Source: Pseudomonas fluorescens (GTDB taxonomy: Bacteria; Pseudomonadota; Gammaproteobacteria; Pseudomonadales; Pseudomonadaceae). Taken from it: a stretch of DNA of 64,000 nt. Location of the stretch: positions 62,001-126,000 of the forward strand of contig NZ_LR134318.1 in the NCBI RefSeq assembly GCF_900636825.1. The letters run 5' to 3'. Position numbers and translations under genes: made by a program. The notes under the pieces were generated by a model, which ran no database searches, had not been told where the DNA came from, and saw nothing but the letters and a program-made list of their open reading frames with translations. Positions 44,924 to 53,438 of this stretch are shown in pieces (within the stretch, counting starts at the first letter, position 1; the number at the start of each line of letters is the position of its first letter).

Positions 44924-46000
44924 TCAAGCGGCGGCCAAGGCTTTCAACGCCGCCTTGCGCTCATCAACCGGCAACTTCCCCAACCTCTCAACCTCGGCAT
45001 AAAACCTCCCCCAATCCCCGCCGACCTGCCTGAACACCGCCGCAAACGCCGGCACCCACTGGTCATACAGCCCGAACGGCAACAGCCGCGCATTGTTCAG
45101 CGGCGCATTGACCCAAGCGTCATAGCGTTTGTCCCCGGCCCACTGGCTGTCTCTCATCGCGCGATAATCCCGACGAAACCGTTCGAACTCGGCCGCTTTG
45201 CGTTCGCGCATCTGCTCTGGCGGCAATGGCAGCGCGTACAGCTTTTCCAGGCGGGAGCGGGTATCGAGGATCAACTCGATGAACTGGTCGCGTTGCCTGA
45301 GTCGTGAATCATTCTCCGCTGGCAATCCGCGAAACGCCCGCCACTGCCGGGTGCCCTCCTGTTCGACGAACGTAGCGAAGGACTCATTGAACTCAGTGTC
45401 GTCCTTCACGTAAAAGCGCTGGTGCGCCAGTTCGTGAAAGATCAGCGTGGCCAGGCGTTCATCGCCCCAGCCCATCATTGAATTGAGAATCGGATCGTTG
45501 AACCAGCCCAGTGTCGAATACGCCTCGACGCCGCCAATCGACACGTCCATGCCCTGCAGTCGCTGGATCGCCGCTTCGCCACGCGCCGCACTCTGGCTGT
45601 AATAGCCGCGATACGCCACGCACCCGGCGATCGGGAAACAGTGGTTCTGCGGGGTCAGGGAAAATTCTTGGGTGGCAAACACATTCCAGACGACGAATGG
45701 CCGGCCAATGTCGGCGTACAGCCGGTAGCTCTGGTTGTCTGGCAAATGCAGATGCTGGCTGGCGAAGGCGCGTGCCTTTTGGGACTGCGCCAGGTGTGTA
45801 CGCAAGTTTGCATCGCGGTTCGGGTCGGCGATGACGTTCTCCACCGGCTCGCGCGCCCGCAACAATTGCAGTTGGCCGCTGGCTAACTGGCCGTAATAGC
45901 TGACGCTGGCGCAACCGTTGAGCAACAAAAACAACACACCCGGAAACAAAATCGGAAAAACGCGATCAAGTAACCCAAGGCTTGAGAACGGCCTGATCAA
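44924..46000 (-). CDS. Putative zinc aminopeptidase lipoprotein (COG4324 type)
   Basis: The 358-residue predicted lipoprotein has the lipobox LLLNGC30 after a long hydrophobic segment. The gluzincin-like motif LIFHELAHQRFY lies near residue 187, followed by the NESFATFVEQEG helix that supplies the second Glu. This architecture matches a proteobacterial family annotated as putative aminopeptidase. The start shown is a TTG codon with no strong ribosome site, so the N-terminus is uncertain. The neighbouring divergent genes also encode lipoproteins. Confidence 0.82.
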   Translation of the reverse strand: MIRPFSSLGLLDRVFPILFPGVLFLLLNGCASVSYYGQLASGQLQLLRAREPVENVIADPNRDANLRTHLAQSQKARAFASQHLHLPDNQSYRLYADIGRPFVVWNVFATQEFSLTPQNHCFPIAGCVAYRGYYSQSAARGEAAIQRLQGMDVSIGGVEAYSTLGWFNDPILNSMMGWGDERLATLIFHELAHQRFYVKDDTEFNESFATFVEQEGTRQWRAFRGLPAENDSRLRQRDQFIELILDTRSRLEKLYALPLPPEQMRERKAAEFERFRRDYRAMRDSQWAGDKRYDAWVNAPLNNARLLPFGLYDQWVPAFAAVFRQVGGDWGRFYAEVERLGKLPVDERKAALKALAAA

Positions 46001-46058
46001 AATAAGAAATCCCCCGGAGAGTCTGCCGCAAGACTATCCCGCCTTAAGGAGCACCGCT

Positions 46059-46481
46059 ATGCGCATGTTGATGCTGACAGGGGGCCTGCTGACGCTGGCC
46101 GGTTGTGCCAATTTCGGCATGCCCGACCCCGATCCTTCACAAGCCTGGATCGATCTCGACGCTCGGCAACAGGATACGGCGCTACAAGCGCTGCAAGTCG
46201 ACACTCAAACCACTGTCGACAAACGTTATTTCGAAGTGGAGCCCGGTAGCCACGAACTGAAGGTGCGTTATCAGTTTCCCGTGGACGCGAGCAATATCGG
46301 CCCCACTGCCGAGCCACTGTGGCGCGATTGCCAGATGCGGGTGAAATTCAACGACTTCAACGCCGGTCAGCGCTATCAATTGCAGGCGGGCAGTATCGGT
46401 TTCCGTCCGTGGGCGAAACTCTATGATGAGCAGCGCAAAGTCGTCGGGCAGGGCACACCGGCCGGCTGTCAGAGCAGCTGA
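46059..46481 (+). CDS. Small lipoprotein, paralogue A
   Basis: The 140-residue lipoprotein has lipobox LAGC16, with TAAGGAG 8 bases before the ATG. The mature domain contains AWIDLDA, RYFEVEPGSHELKVRYQF, a cysteine in WRDCQMRV, GQRYQLQAGS and a final Cys (GCQSS) that may pair with it. It is clearly related to the next gene. Function is unknown; the GSHEL..R and GQRY motifs suggest a conserved beta-rich envelope domain. Confidence 0.82.
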   Translation: MRMLMLTGGLLTLAGCANFGMPDPDPSQAWIDLDARQQDTALQALQVDTQTTVDKRYFEVEPGSHELKVRYQFPVDASNIGPTAEPLWRDCQMRVKFNDFNAGQRYQLQAGSIGFRPWAKLYDEQRKVVGQGTPAGCQSS

Positions 46482-46521
46482 TCGGCGCTATGCTGAAGGT
46501 CCAGACCTGTGGATAGTTTTC

Positions 46522-46941
46522 ATGCGCAAGTTGCCCTTGTTGTTTGTTGCCACGCTGATGGCGGGTTGTCAGACGCCTTTGCCTGCGGTTGACCCGCAAA
46601 TGGCTTGGGTCGATTTTTCGACGCCAAGCCCTGGTGGCAAATTGTTGATGGCCGAGCGCCTCGACAATCAGCGCCTGAACGACGGGCGTTATTTTCAGGT
46701 CACCCCCGGCAGCCATGAATTGCGCGTGCGGTTCGATTTCGAAGTATTCGGCGGCGGTGGCGCCTTGCTGACCGGACCAGTCGAGCGGTTGTGCTACCTG
46801 TACATTCGCTACGACCACTTCGAAGCCGGGCAGCGCTATGTGCTGGAGGGGCGTTCGCTGGCGTTCACCCCGAGTGCCCGGCTTTACAACGCCAAGCGCG
46901 AAATCGTCGCCGAGGATCACGACTACAACTGCATAATCTGA
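46522..46941 (+). CDS. Small lipoprotein, paralogue B
   Basis: The 139-residue lipoprotein has lipobox MAGC16. It shares with paralogue A the order AWVDFST, RYFQVTPGSHELRVRFDF, a central Cys (ERLCYLYI), GQRYVLEGRSLAFTPSARLY and a near-terminal Cys (DYNCII). The 40-base spacing suggests cotranscription after duplication. It is convergent with the DUF1161 gene at 46948, leaving only 6 bases between stops. Confidence 0.82.
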   Translation: MRKLPLLFVATLMAGCQTPLPAVDPQMAWVDFSTPSPGGKLLMAERLDNQRLNDGRYFQVTPGSHELRVRFDFEVFGGGGALLTGPVERLCYLYIRYDHFEAGQRYVLEGRSLAFTPSARLYNAKREIVAEDHDYNCII

Positions 46942-46947
46942 AGTGAC

Positions 46948-47187
46948 TCAGTTTTCGTTCTTTTGATAGATGATTCGCTTGGTGCCGTTTTCGCACGCCC
47001 CGACGATCATGGCTGAGTCGTGCTGCTTCGCTTCTTCCGCAGTGATGATTTCCAGGGTGTACGAGGGGATTGCCTTCGCCTGAATCTTGATTTCGATTTC
47101 CTTTCTGAGCTCTTCACAGTCTTTGGGTGCCGCAACAACCGAGGTGGCCAGTGCACTGCAGAGGATCGCCAAGCCAATACGTTTCAT
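46948..47187 (-). CDS. DUF1161 family small exported protein (copy 1)
   Basis: The 79-residue protein has a signal peptide (cleavage near VVAA). The mature part is PKDCEELRKEIEIKIQ..SYTLEII..GACENGTKRIIY, with two cysteines likely to form a disulfide. GGGAG precedes the ATG by 9 bases. The DUF1161 family is of unknown function. A second copy lies 2.1 kb away at 49255. Confidence 0.86.
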   Translation of the reverse strand: MKRIGLAILCSALATSVVAAPKDCEELRKEIEIKIQAKAIPSYTLEIITAEEAKQHDSAMIVGACENGTKRIIYQKNEN

Positions 47188-47311
47188 CGATGAAACTCCC
47201 TGAGGCAGCGCGCACGGGCGTGCGCTGAAGCTGCTATGGCATATTCGACCACATTTTTGCAGCGGCGGTTCTGACTTCGCTCACACCTTTGGATTTGCGT
47301 GATGCCGGGAT

Positions 47312-47400
47312 TCTTATCGCGAGCAGGCTCACTCCTACAAGGGATCGCATTTATTCAGTTGGAATGCGATCAACTGTAGGAGTGAGCCTGCTCACGATAG
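47312..47400. repeat. REP doublet (GAGCAGGCTC family)
   Basis: Inverted arms TATCGCGAGCAGGCTCACTCCTACA / TGTAGGAGTGAGCCTGCTCACGATA surround a 38-base centre that itself contains GATCGCATT..AATGCGATC. It lies beyond the osmC stop. Confidence 0.88.
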
Positions 47401-47422
47401 CGTCAGCCCGGCAAACGCCGAA

Positions 47423-47854
47423 TCAGCTAACCAGCGAAGCCTCCAGCGTGATCTTCGCATTCAGCACTTTGGATACCGGGCAACCTTCCTTGGCCTTGTT
47501 GCTCAACTCCTCAAACTGCTGCTGAGTCGCGCCCGGAATTTTCGCTTTGAGAATCAGTTTTACTGCGGTGATCGCGAATCCGCCGTCGACCTGATCGAGC
47601 GTGACTTCGGCATTGGTGTCGATGCTGTCCGCCTTCAGGCCCGCATCGCCGAGAATCATCGAAAAAGCCATGGAAAAGCAGCCGGCGTGCGCCGCGCCGA
47701 TCAGTTCTTCCGGATTGGTGCCCTTGCCGCCTTCAAAGCGTGCCTTGAAACCATACGGTGCTTCTCTGAGCACGCCGGTTTCCGTGGAAATCGAGCCGAG
47801 ACCGGTTTTCAGGTCGCCTTCCCAATGCGCGGATGCCTTTTTCACGATAGCCAT
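47423..47854 (-). CDS. osmC: OsmC-type organic hydroperoxide reductase
   Basis: The 143-residue protein begins [20 protein letters not shown], with GAGGAGG 5 bases upstream of the ATG at 47854. The two peroxidatic cysteines are in [12 protein letters not shown] (near 58) and EGCPVSKVL (near 123), as in OsmC/Ohr. It reduces organic peroxides using lipoyl or thiol donors. An upstream in-frame extension exists but lacks a start signal. It is divergent from the LLM flavoprotein gene. Confidence 0.93.
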   Translation of the reverse strand: MAIVKKASAHWEGDLKTGLGSISTETGVLREAPYGFKARFEGGKGTNPEELIGAAHAGCFSMAFSMILGDAGLKADSIDTNAEVTLDQVDGGFAITAVKLILKAKIPGATQQQFEELSNKAKEGCPVSKVLNAKITLEASLVS

Positions 47855-48040
47855 GTCTGCCTCCTCAAATGTGGCGCGGAACGCCGCGCCGACGTGGTTT
47901 TTACTTGCAAGGCTTCTGAGGATAGACGGCGGATCAAAGTTCAGCCTGGGTGAATCGTTGACTTTTTTAGTAGGAAATTTCTTCGCTGCTATTGAATCTC
48001 GGGTATATGCCCTCATTCCATGAAACACGCTTATGGATAC

Positions 48041-48094
48041 GGCAGGTTTTCGTTCGCAAGAAAAACCTGCCTCCTCATTCGGAGACGCAGGTTT
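48041..48094 (+). promoter_or_regulatory. LLM gene 5' leader with two mutually exclusive hairpins masking the ribosome site
   Basis: Segment A GGCAGGTTTT (48041-48050) pairs perfectly with B AAAACCTGCC (48062-48071). B extended to CTCC (48063-48074) can instead pair with GGAG-AC-GCAGGTTT (48081-48094), which contains the Shine-Dalgarno GGAG and ends at the ATG (48095). The second stem is 12 bp with a two-base bulge. Folding is read by eye; no energy calculation was made. Confidence 0.55.
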
Positions 48095-49096
48095 ATGAAA
48101 CAACTGTCCGACGTTAAATTTTCCACACTCGATCTGGTGCCAGTGCGCGAAAACGGCAGCCCGGCGCAATCACTGCGCAATTCGCTGGACTTGGCGCAGC
48201 ATGCCGAGAAATTCGGCTACACGCGCTTCTGGGTCGCGGAACACCACAATATGGATGGCATCGCCAGCTCGGCGACTTCGGTGCTGCTCGGCTATCTGGC
48301 AGGCGGGACGTCGACCATTCGGGTCGGCTCCGGCGGCGTCATGCTGCCCAACCACGCGCCGTTGGTGATCGCCGAGCAGTTCGGCACGCTGGAAAGTCTG
48401 TATCCGGGGCGCATCGATCTTGGCCTGGGCCGCGCGCCCGGCTCCGATCAGATGACGGCACGCGCGCTGCGCCGTGAACGTTCTGGCAGTGCCGATGACT
48501 TCCCCGAAGACGTGGCCGAACTGGTGCGCTATTTGGGCCCACGCACTCCGGATCAGCGCGTGATCGCCATGCCGGGCACCGGCACCAATGTGCCGATCTG
48601 GTTGCTCGGCTCCAGCCTCTTCAGTGCGCAACTGGCCGGTGAGCGTGGTTTGCCGTACGCCTTCGCTTCGCACTTCGCACCGCGCTTCATGCACGAGGCG
48701 ATTCGCGTCTATCGCAATCACTTCAAACCATCGGCAGTGCTCGACAAGCCCTATGTGATGCTCGGTGTGCCGCTGGTAGCGGCGGATACCGACGAGCAAG
48801 CCGATTATCTGGCGACGTCGGTGTACCAACGCATTCTGGCCCTGATGCGTGGGCAGAGCCTGGTGCAGCGCCCGCCGGTCAAAACCATGGACGGCTTGTG
48901 GCTGCCCCATGAGCGTGAAGCGGTCGGAGACTTCCTCGGCCTGGCAATGGTCGGCGGCCCGCAGAAGATTTGTGCCAAATTGGAGGTTTTAATCGAGCAG
49001 ACCCAGGCCGATGAGCTGATTTTCACCAGTGATCTTTATGAACACGCCGATCGCATTCATTCCTACGAATTGCTCGCCCAAGTCATGAAACGATAA
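48095..49096 (+). CDS. LLM-class flavin-dependent oxidoreductase (luciferase-like, YhbW group)
   Basis: The 333-residue protein of the bacterial luciferase-like monooxygenase fold has the characteristic start [16 protein letters not shown] segment, [10 protein letters not shown] near residue 43, [16 protein letters not shown] near 72 and [14 protein letters not shown] near 107. It would use FMNH2; the substrate is unknown. The ATG at 48095 matches the family start. The frame also continues to an ATG at 48020, but that would translate the leader hairpin and is disfavoured. Confidence 0.92.
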   Translation: MKQLSDVKFSTLDLVPVRENGSPAQSLRNSLDLAQHAEKFGYTRFWVAEHHNMDGIASSATSVLLGYLAGGTSTIRVGSGGVMLPNHAPLVIAEQFGTLESLYPGRIDLGLGRAPGSDQMTARALRRERSGSADDFPEDVAELVRYLGPRTPDQRVIAMPGTGTNVPIWLLGSSLFSAQLAGERGLPYAFASHFAPRFMHEAIRVYRNHFKPSAVLDKPYVMLGVPLVAADTDEQADYLATSVYQRILALMRGQSLVQRPPVKTMDGLWLPHEREAVGDFLGLAMVGGPQKICAKLEVLIEQTQADELIFTSDLYEHADRIHSYELLAQVMKR

Positions 49097-49105
49097 CGCG
49101 GACCC

Positions 49106-49190
49106 TGTAGGAGCTGCCGAGTGCAACGAGGCTGCGATCTTTTGATCCTGTCTTTAAGGGCCAAGATCGCAGCGTGCCGCAGCTCCTACA
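49106..49190. repeat. REP doublet
   Basis: Inverted arms TGTAGGAGCTGCCGAGTGCAACGAGGCTGCGATCTT and complement end 10 bases after the LLM stop. The left arm carries an insertion of about 8 bases relative to the other copies. Confidence 0.86.
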
Positions 49191-49211
49191 CAGAAAAATC
49201 AGCGCCCATAA

Positions 49212-49239
49212 AAAAGCCGACGCATTCGCGTCGGCTTTT
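49212..49239. terminator. Bidirectional terminator between LLM and DUF1161 genes
   Basis: A perfect 12-bp stem AAAAGCCGACGC / GCGTCGGCTTTT with an ATTC loop has A and T runs at both ends. Confidence 0.92.
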
Positions 49240-49254
49240 GTGTTTCAGGCGCAA

Positions 49255-49479
49255 TCAACCGCGCTTGTAGACAATTTCCTTGCTGCCGCCTTCACAGGTG
49301 CCAACGACATTGCCGTCAGCCGCTGCGCCCTTGTCAACAACTTCCAGCGAATAACCGGAAACACCTTTGGCATCCAGCTTCGCTGCGATCTCGCTTTTCA
49401 GCTCTTCACATGGCTTGCCGGCTGCAAACGCACCACCCGCAAGGCTCAACAAACCTACTGCCAACATGAACTTCTTCAT
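49255..49479 (-). CDS. DUF1161 family small exported protein (copy 2)
   Basis: The 74-residue protein has a signal peptide ending near AFA. The mature sequence GKPCEELKSEIAAKLDAKG..GYSLEVVD..VGTCEGGSKEIVYK matches copy 1 at 46948, including the two cysteines. GGGA lies 9 bases before the ATG at 49479, so the GTG three codons upstream was not used. Confidence 0.86.
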   Translation of the reverse strand: MKKFMLAVGLLSLAGGAFAAGKPCEELKSEIAAKLDAKGVSGYSLEVVDKGAAADGNVVGTCEGGSKEIVYKRG

Positions 49480-49608
49480 CGGTCGCACTCCCTGGTCGGA
49501 TTGAAAGAGGCGGGCATCAGGTCATCCGCCCGATGCGCTCACCTTGTAGCGCTTTGCCATTCCCTATGGCACTCGGCCAGCGCGCAAGTTCAGAAGACTA
49601 GACCAAAC

Positions 49609-49824
49609 TCAGCTGGCGGCAATCTTGAAGCCGACTTTCAGTGTCACCTGAAAATGCGCCACTTGGCCGTTTTCGATGTGGCCACGAGTTTCGGTCACTT
49701 CAAACCATTCAAGATTACGCAGGGTTTTGTTGGCTTCAGCCAATGCGTTATTGATGGCTTCTTCGATGCTCGTGGTGGACGAACCGACCAGCTCGACTTT
49801 TTTGTACGTGTGATGCTCACTCAT
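49609..49824 (-). CDS. Dodecin (flavin-binding dodecamer)
   Basis: The 71-residue protein begins [19 protein letters not shown] and contains the dodecin pattern [30 protein letters not shown], in which the Trp stacks on flavin, then the final strand [11 protein letters not shown]. Dodecins store or quench riboflavin and FMN. AGGAGATCGTC precedes the ATG. It is monocistronic by position. Confidence 0.94.
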   Translation of the reverse strand: MSEHHTYKKVELVGSSTTSIEEAINNALAEANKTLRNLEWFEVTETRGHIENGQVAHFQVTLKVGFKIAAS

Positions 49825-49989
49825 GACGATCTCCTGGGTTGGAACGACGTGTGAAATTCAGCCTAGCAGGCAATTGCACTGTTGATTTCGTTGCCGCTGC
49901 GCTGCCGAAGTTCAGAATTTCTGCACTTTCTCGAAGTGCTGAAGTCCCAACCAACACACGCCACTCATCACCAATGCAGGAGAGCCACC

Positions 49990-50316
49990 ATGGCCAACAC
50001 CTCTTTACGTAAAGCCTCGTTGCAAAGCATGGAAGCCGAGATCGAGAGTCTGCTCAAGTCGCTGGAAGGCTTGAAAGGCGATGCTTCCGACGAGTCGCGC
50101 AAAACCCTCAAGGCGCTGAAAAGCAATGCTGAAAGTGCGCTGAAACATTCGCGCCACTTGCTCAGCGACGCCTATGAAGAAGTCAAAGTGAAAACCCGCG
50201 AAACCGGGATCGCTACCCGTGATTACGCGCAGGAACACCCATGGACCACGGCCGGCGTGGCTGTCGGTGCAATCGGTCTGCTGGCTGCTTACTTTTTGTT
50301 CAAACGCGGCGAGTGA
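49990..50316 (+). CDS. DUF883/ElaB-YqjD family membrane-anchored protein
   Basis: The 108-residue protein has a long amphipathic helix (about 10-75) rich in Ser/Lys/Glu and a C-terminal transmembrane segment ([17 protein letters not shown]) ending in KRGE. In E. coli members bind ribosomes at the inner membrane in stationary phase. AGGAGA precedes the ATG. Its last 28 bases overlap the convergent trpI gene. Confidence 0.9.
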   Translation: MANTSLRKASLQSMEAEIESLLKSLEGLKGDASDESRKTLKALKSNAESALKHSRHLLSDAYEEVKVKTRETGIATRDYAQEHPWTTAGVAVGAIGLLAAYFLFKRGE

Positions 50317-51206
50317 TCAGTCTGGCGCAGCTCGTTCTTGAGCCACTGCGCCAGTTGCCGGGCGCGCCCATCCGCGGCGCGCTTGGGTAGCCACAACGCC
50401 AGTTGCGCCGAGGTTTCACAAAACCCCCACGGCGCAACCAGGCGACCCGCCTTCAGATCTTCCGCGACCAGCGGCTCCGGCGCGATCGCCACGCCGAGAC
50501 CAGCCACCGCTGCTTCCAGCAAATAATACAAATGCTCGAAACCTTGCCCGAGCTTCAACGCCTTGGTGTCGAGGTCATTCTGCTGCGCCCAGCTCGGCCA
50601 CGCCTGTGGACGGGAAGTGGTGTGCAACAAGGGCTCGGCGAGCAATTCTGCTGCCGCCGCAGCGCGCAGCGTCTGGTAGCCGCTGAACAACGGGCTCATC
50701 ACTGGGCCGATACGTTCCGCCGCCAGTTCGTAGACCTGCATATCGGCCGGCCACGGTGGCTCGGCGAACAGCAACAGCGCGTCGAGTCCCGGACGGCGAG
50801 GATCGAGATCGCCTTCACCGGCAGACAGGTGCAGACGCAAATCCGGCAGGTCGGCATTCAGTCGCCCCAGGCGCGGAATAAACCAACGCGCCAGCAGACT
50901 CCCCGAACAACCCAGCACGAACGGCGCATCCGCTGTGCTTTGCATGAGTTCGGCGCAAACGCTGCGCAGCCGATCGAACGCTTCACCGCTGGCATCACGC
51001 AGACGCGCGCCGGCATCTGTGAGTTTCAAGCCGCGTCCGTCCTTGACGAACAGGCTCACGCCGAGATGTTCTTCAAGTGTTTTCAGCTGGCGGCTGACCG
51101 CGCCGTGAGTGACATGCAGCTGTTCGGCAGCCTGACTTACGCTGTTAAGGCGAGCGGTGGCCTCGAAGGCGCGCAAGGCATTTAGCGGGGGAAGGTCATG
51201 GCTCAT
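50289..51206 (-). CDS. trpI: LysR-type activator of trpBA
   Basis: The 305-residue LysR regulator of the GcvA/TrpI subgroup has an N-terminal winged helix ([33 protein letters not shown]) and a two-lobed effector domain (about 95-300). It is divergent from trpBA with 114 bases between starts, the fixed Pseudomonas arrangement in which TrpI plus indoleglycerol phosphate activates trpBA and represses itself. Confidence 0.95.
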   Translation of the reverse strand: MSHDLPPLNALRAFEATARLNSVSQAAEQLHVTHGAVSRQLKTLEEHLGVSLFVKDGRGLKLTDAGARLRDASGEAFDRLRSVCAELMQSTADAPFVLGCSGSLLARWFIPRLGRLNADLPDLRLHLSAGEGDLDPRRPGLDALLLFAEPPWPADMQVYELAAERIGPVMSPLFSGYQTLRAAAAAELLAEPLLHTTSRPQAWPSWAQQNDLDTKALKLGQGFEHLYYLLEAAVAGLGVAIAPEPLVAEDLKAGRLVAPWGFCETSAQLALWLPKRAADGRARQLAQWLKNELRQTDHSPRLNKK

Positions 51207-52567
<1,361 letters not shown>

Positions 52568-52568
<1 letters not shown>

Positions 52569-53383
52569 TGAGCCGCCTGCAGACCCGTTTTGCCGACCTC
52601 AAGGAACAGAATCGCGCCGCGCTAGTGACCTTCGTCACCGCCGGTGATCCGGATTACGACACCTCGCTGGCGATCCTCAAGGGCTTGCCGCAGGCGGGGG
52701 CGGACGTGATCGAGTTGGGTATGCCGTTCACCGACCCCATGGCTGATGGTCCGGCCATTCAATTGGCCAACATCCGAGCCTTGGGCGCCAAACAGAACCT
52801 GGCGAAAACCCTGCAAATGGTTCGCGAATTCCGCCAAGGCAATAGCGACACGCCGCTGGTGCTGATGGGTTACTTCAACCCGATCCACATGTACGGTGTG
52901 GCTCGTTTCATTGCTGACGCAAAAGAGGCCGGCGTCGACGGTCTGATCGTGGTCGACATGCCACCTGAGCATAATGAAGAACTGTGCGATCCGGCGCAGG
53001 CGGCCGGTCTGGACTTCATCCGTCTGACCACACCGACCACCGACGATGCGCGCCTGCCACGGGTGCTCAACGGCAGTTCCGGTTTCGTTTACTACGTTTC
53101 GGTGGCTGGTGTGACCGGTGCCGGTGCTGCGACTCTGGAGCACGTTGAAGAAGCGGTGACTCGCCTGCGTCGCCATACCGATCTGCCGATCAGCATCGGC
53201 TTTGGCATCCGTACGCCGGAGCAAGCGGCGGCCATTGCGCGTCTGGCAGATGGTGTCGTGGTGGGCTCGGCGTTGATCGATCATATCGCCAACGCGACCA
53301 CCCCCGCTCAGGCCATCGACGGCGTGTTGAGCCATTGCGCGGCGCTGTCCGAAGGCGTGCGTAAGGCCCGCGTCAGCCAGTAA
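52568..53383 (+). CDS. trpA: Tryptophan synthase alpha subunit
   Basis: The 271-residue TIM-barrel protein cleaves indoleglycerol phosphate and channels indole to TrpB. Catalytic Glu is in [16 protein letters not shown] (near residue 51) and Asp in the same segment (near 62). Other family sequences are LMGYFNP and [10 protein letters not shown]. It is translationally coupled to trpB and ends at a strong terminator. Confidence 0.98.
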
Positions 53384-53393
53384 AAGGCGCAGT

Positions 53394-53435
53394 CAAAAGA
53401 TCGTCCGAATGCGGCCGCGTTCGGACGATCTTTTG
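53394..53435. terminator. Bidirectional terminator after trpA
   Basis: A perfect 16-bp stem CAAAAGATCGTCCGAA / TTCGGACGATCTTTTG has a ten-base loop containing GCGGCCGC. It ends trpA on the plus strand and the DUF4105 operon on the minus strand, whose stop is at 53439. Confidence 0.93.
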
Positions 53436-53438
53436 CTT

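Noticed and set aside
48020..48094. 25-residue N-terminal extension of the LLM protein from ATG 48020
   Set aside because: It would be highly basic ([14 protein letters not shown]), lacks a ribosome site and covers the hairpin leader; [14 protein letters not shown] is the family start.
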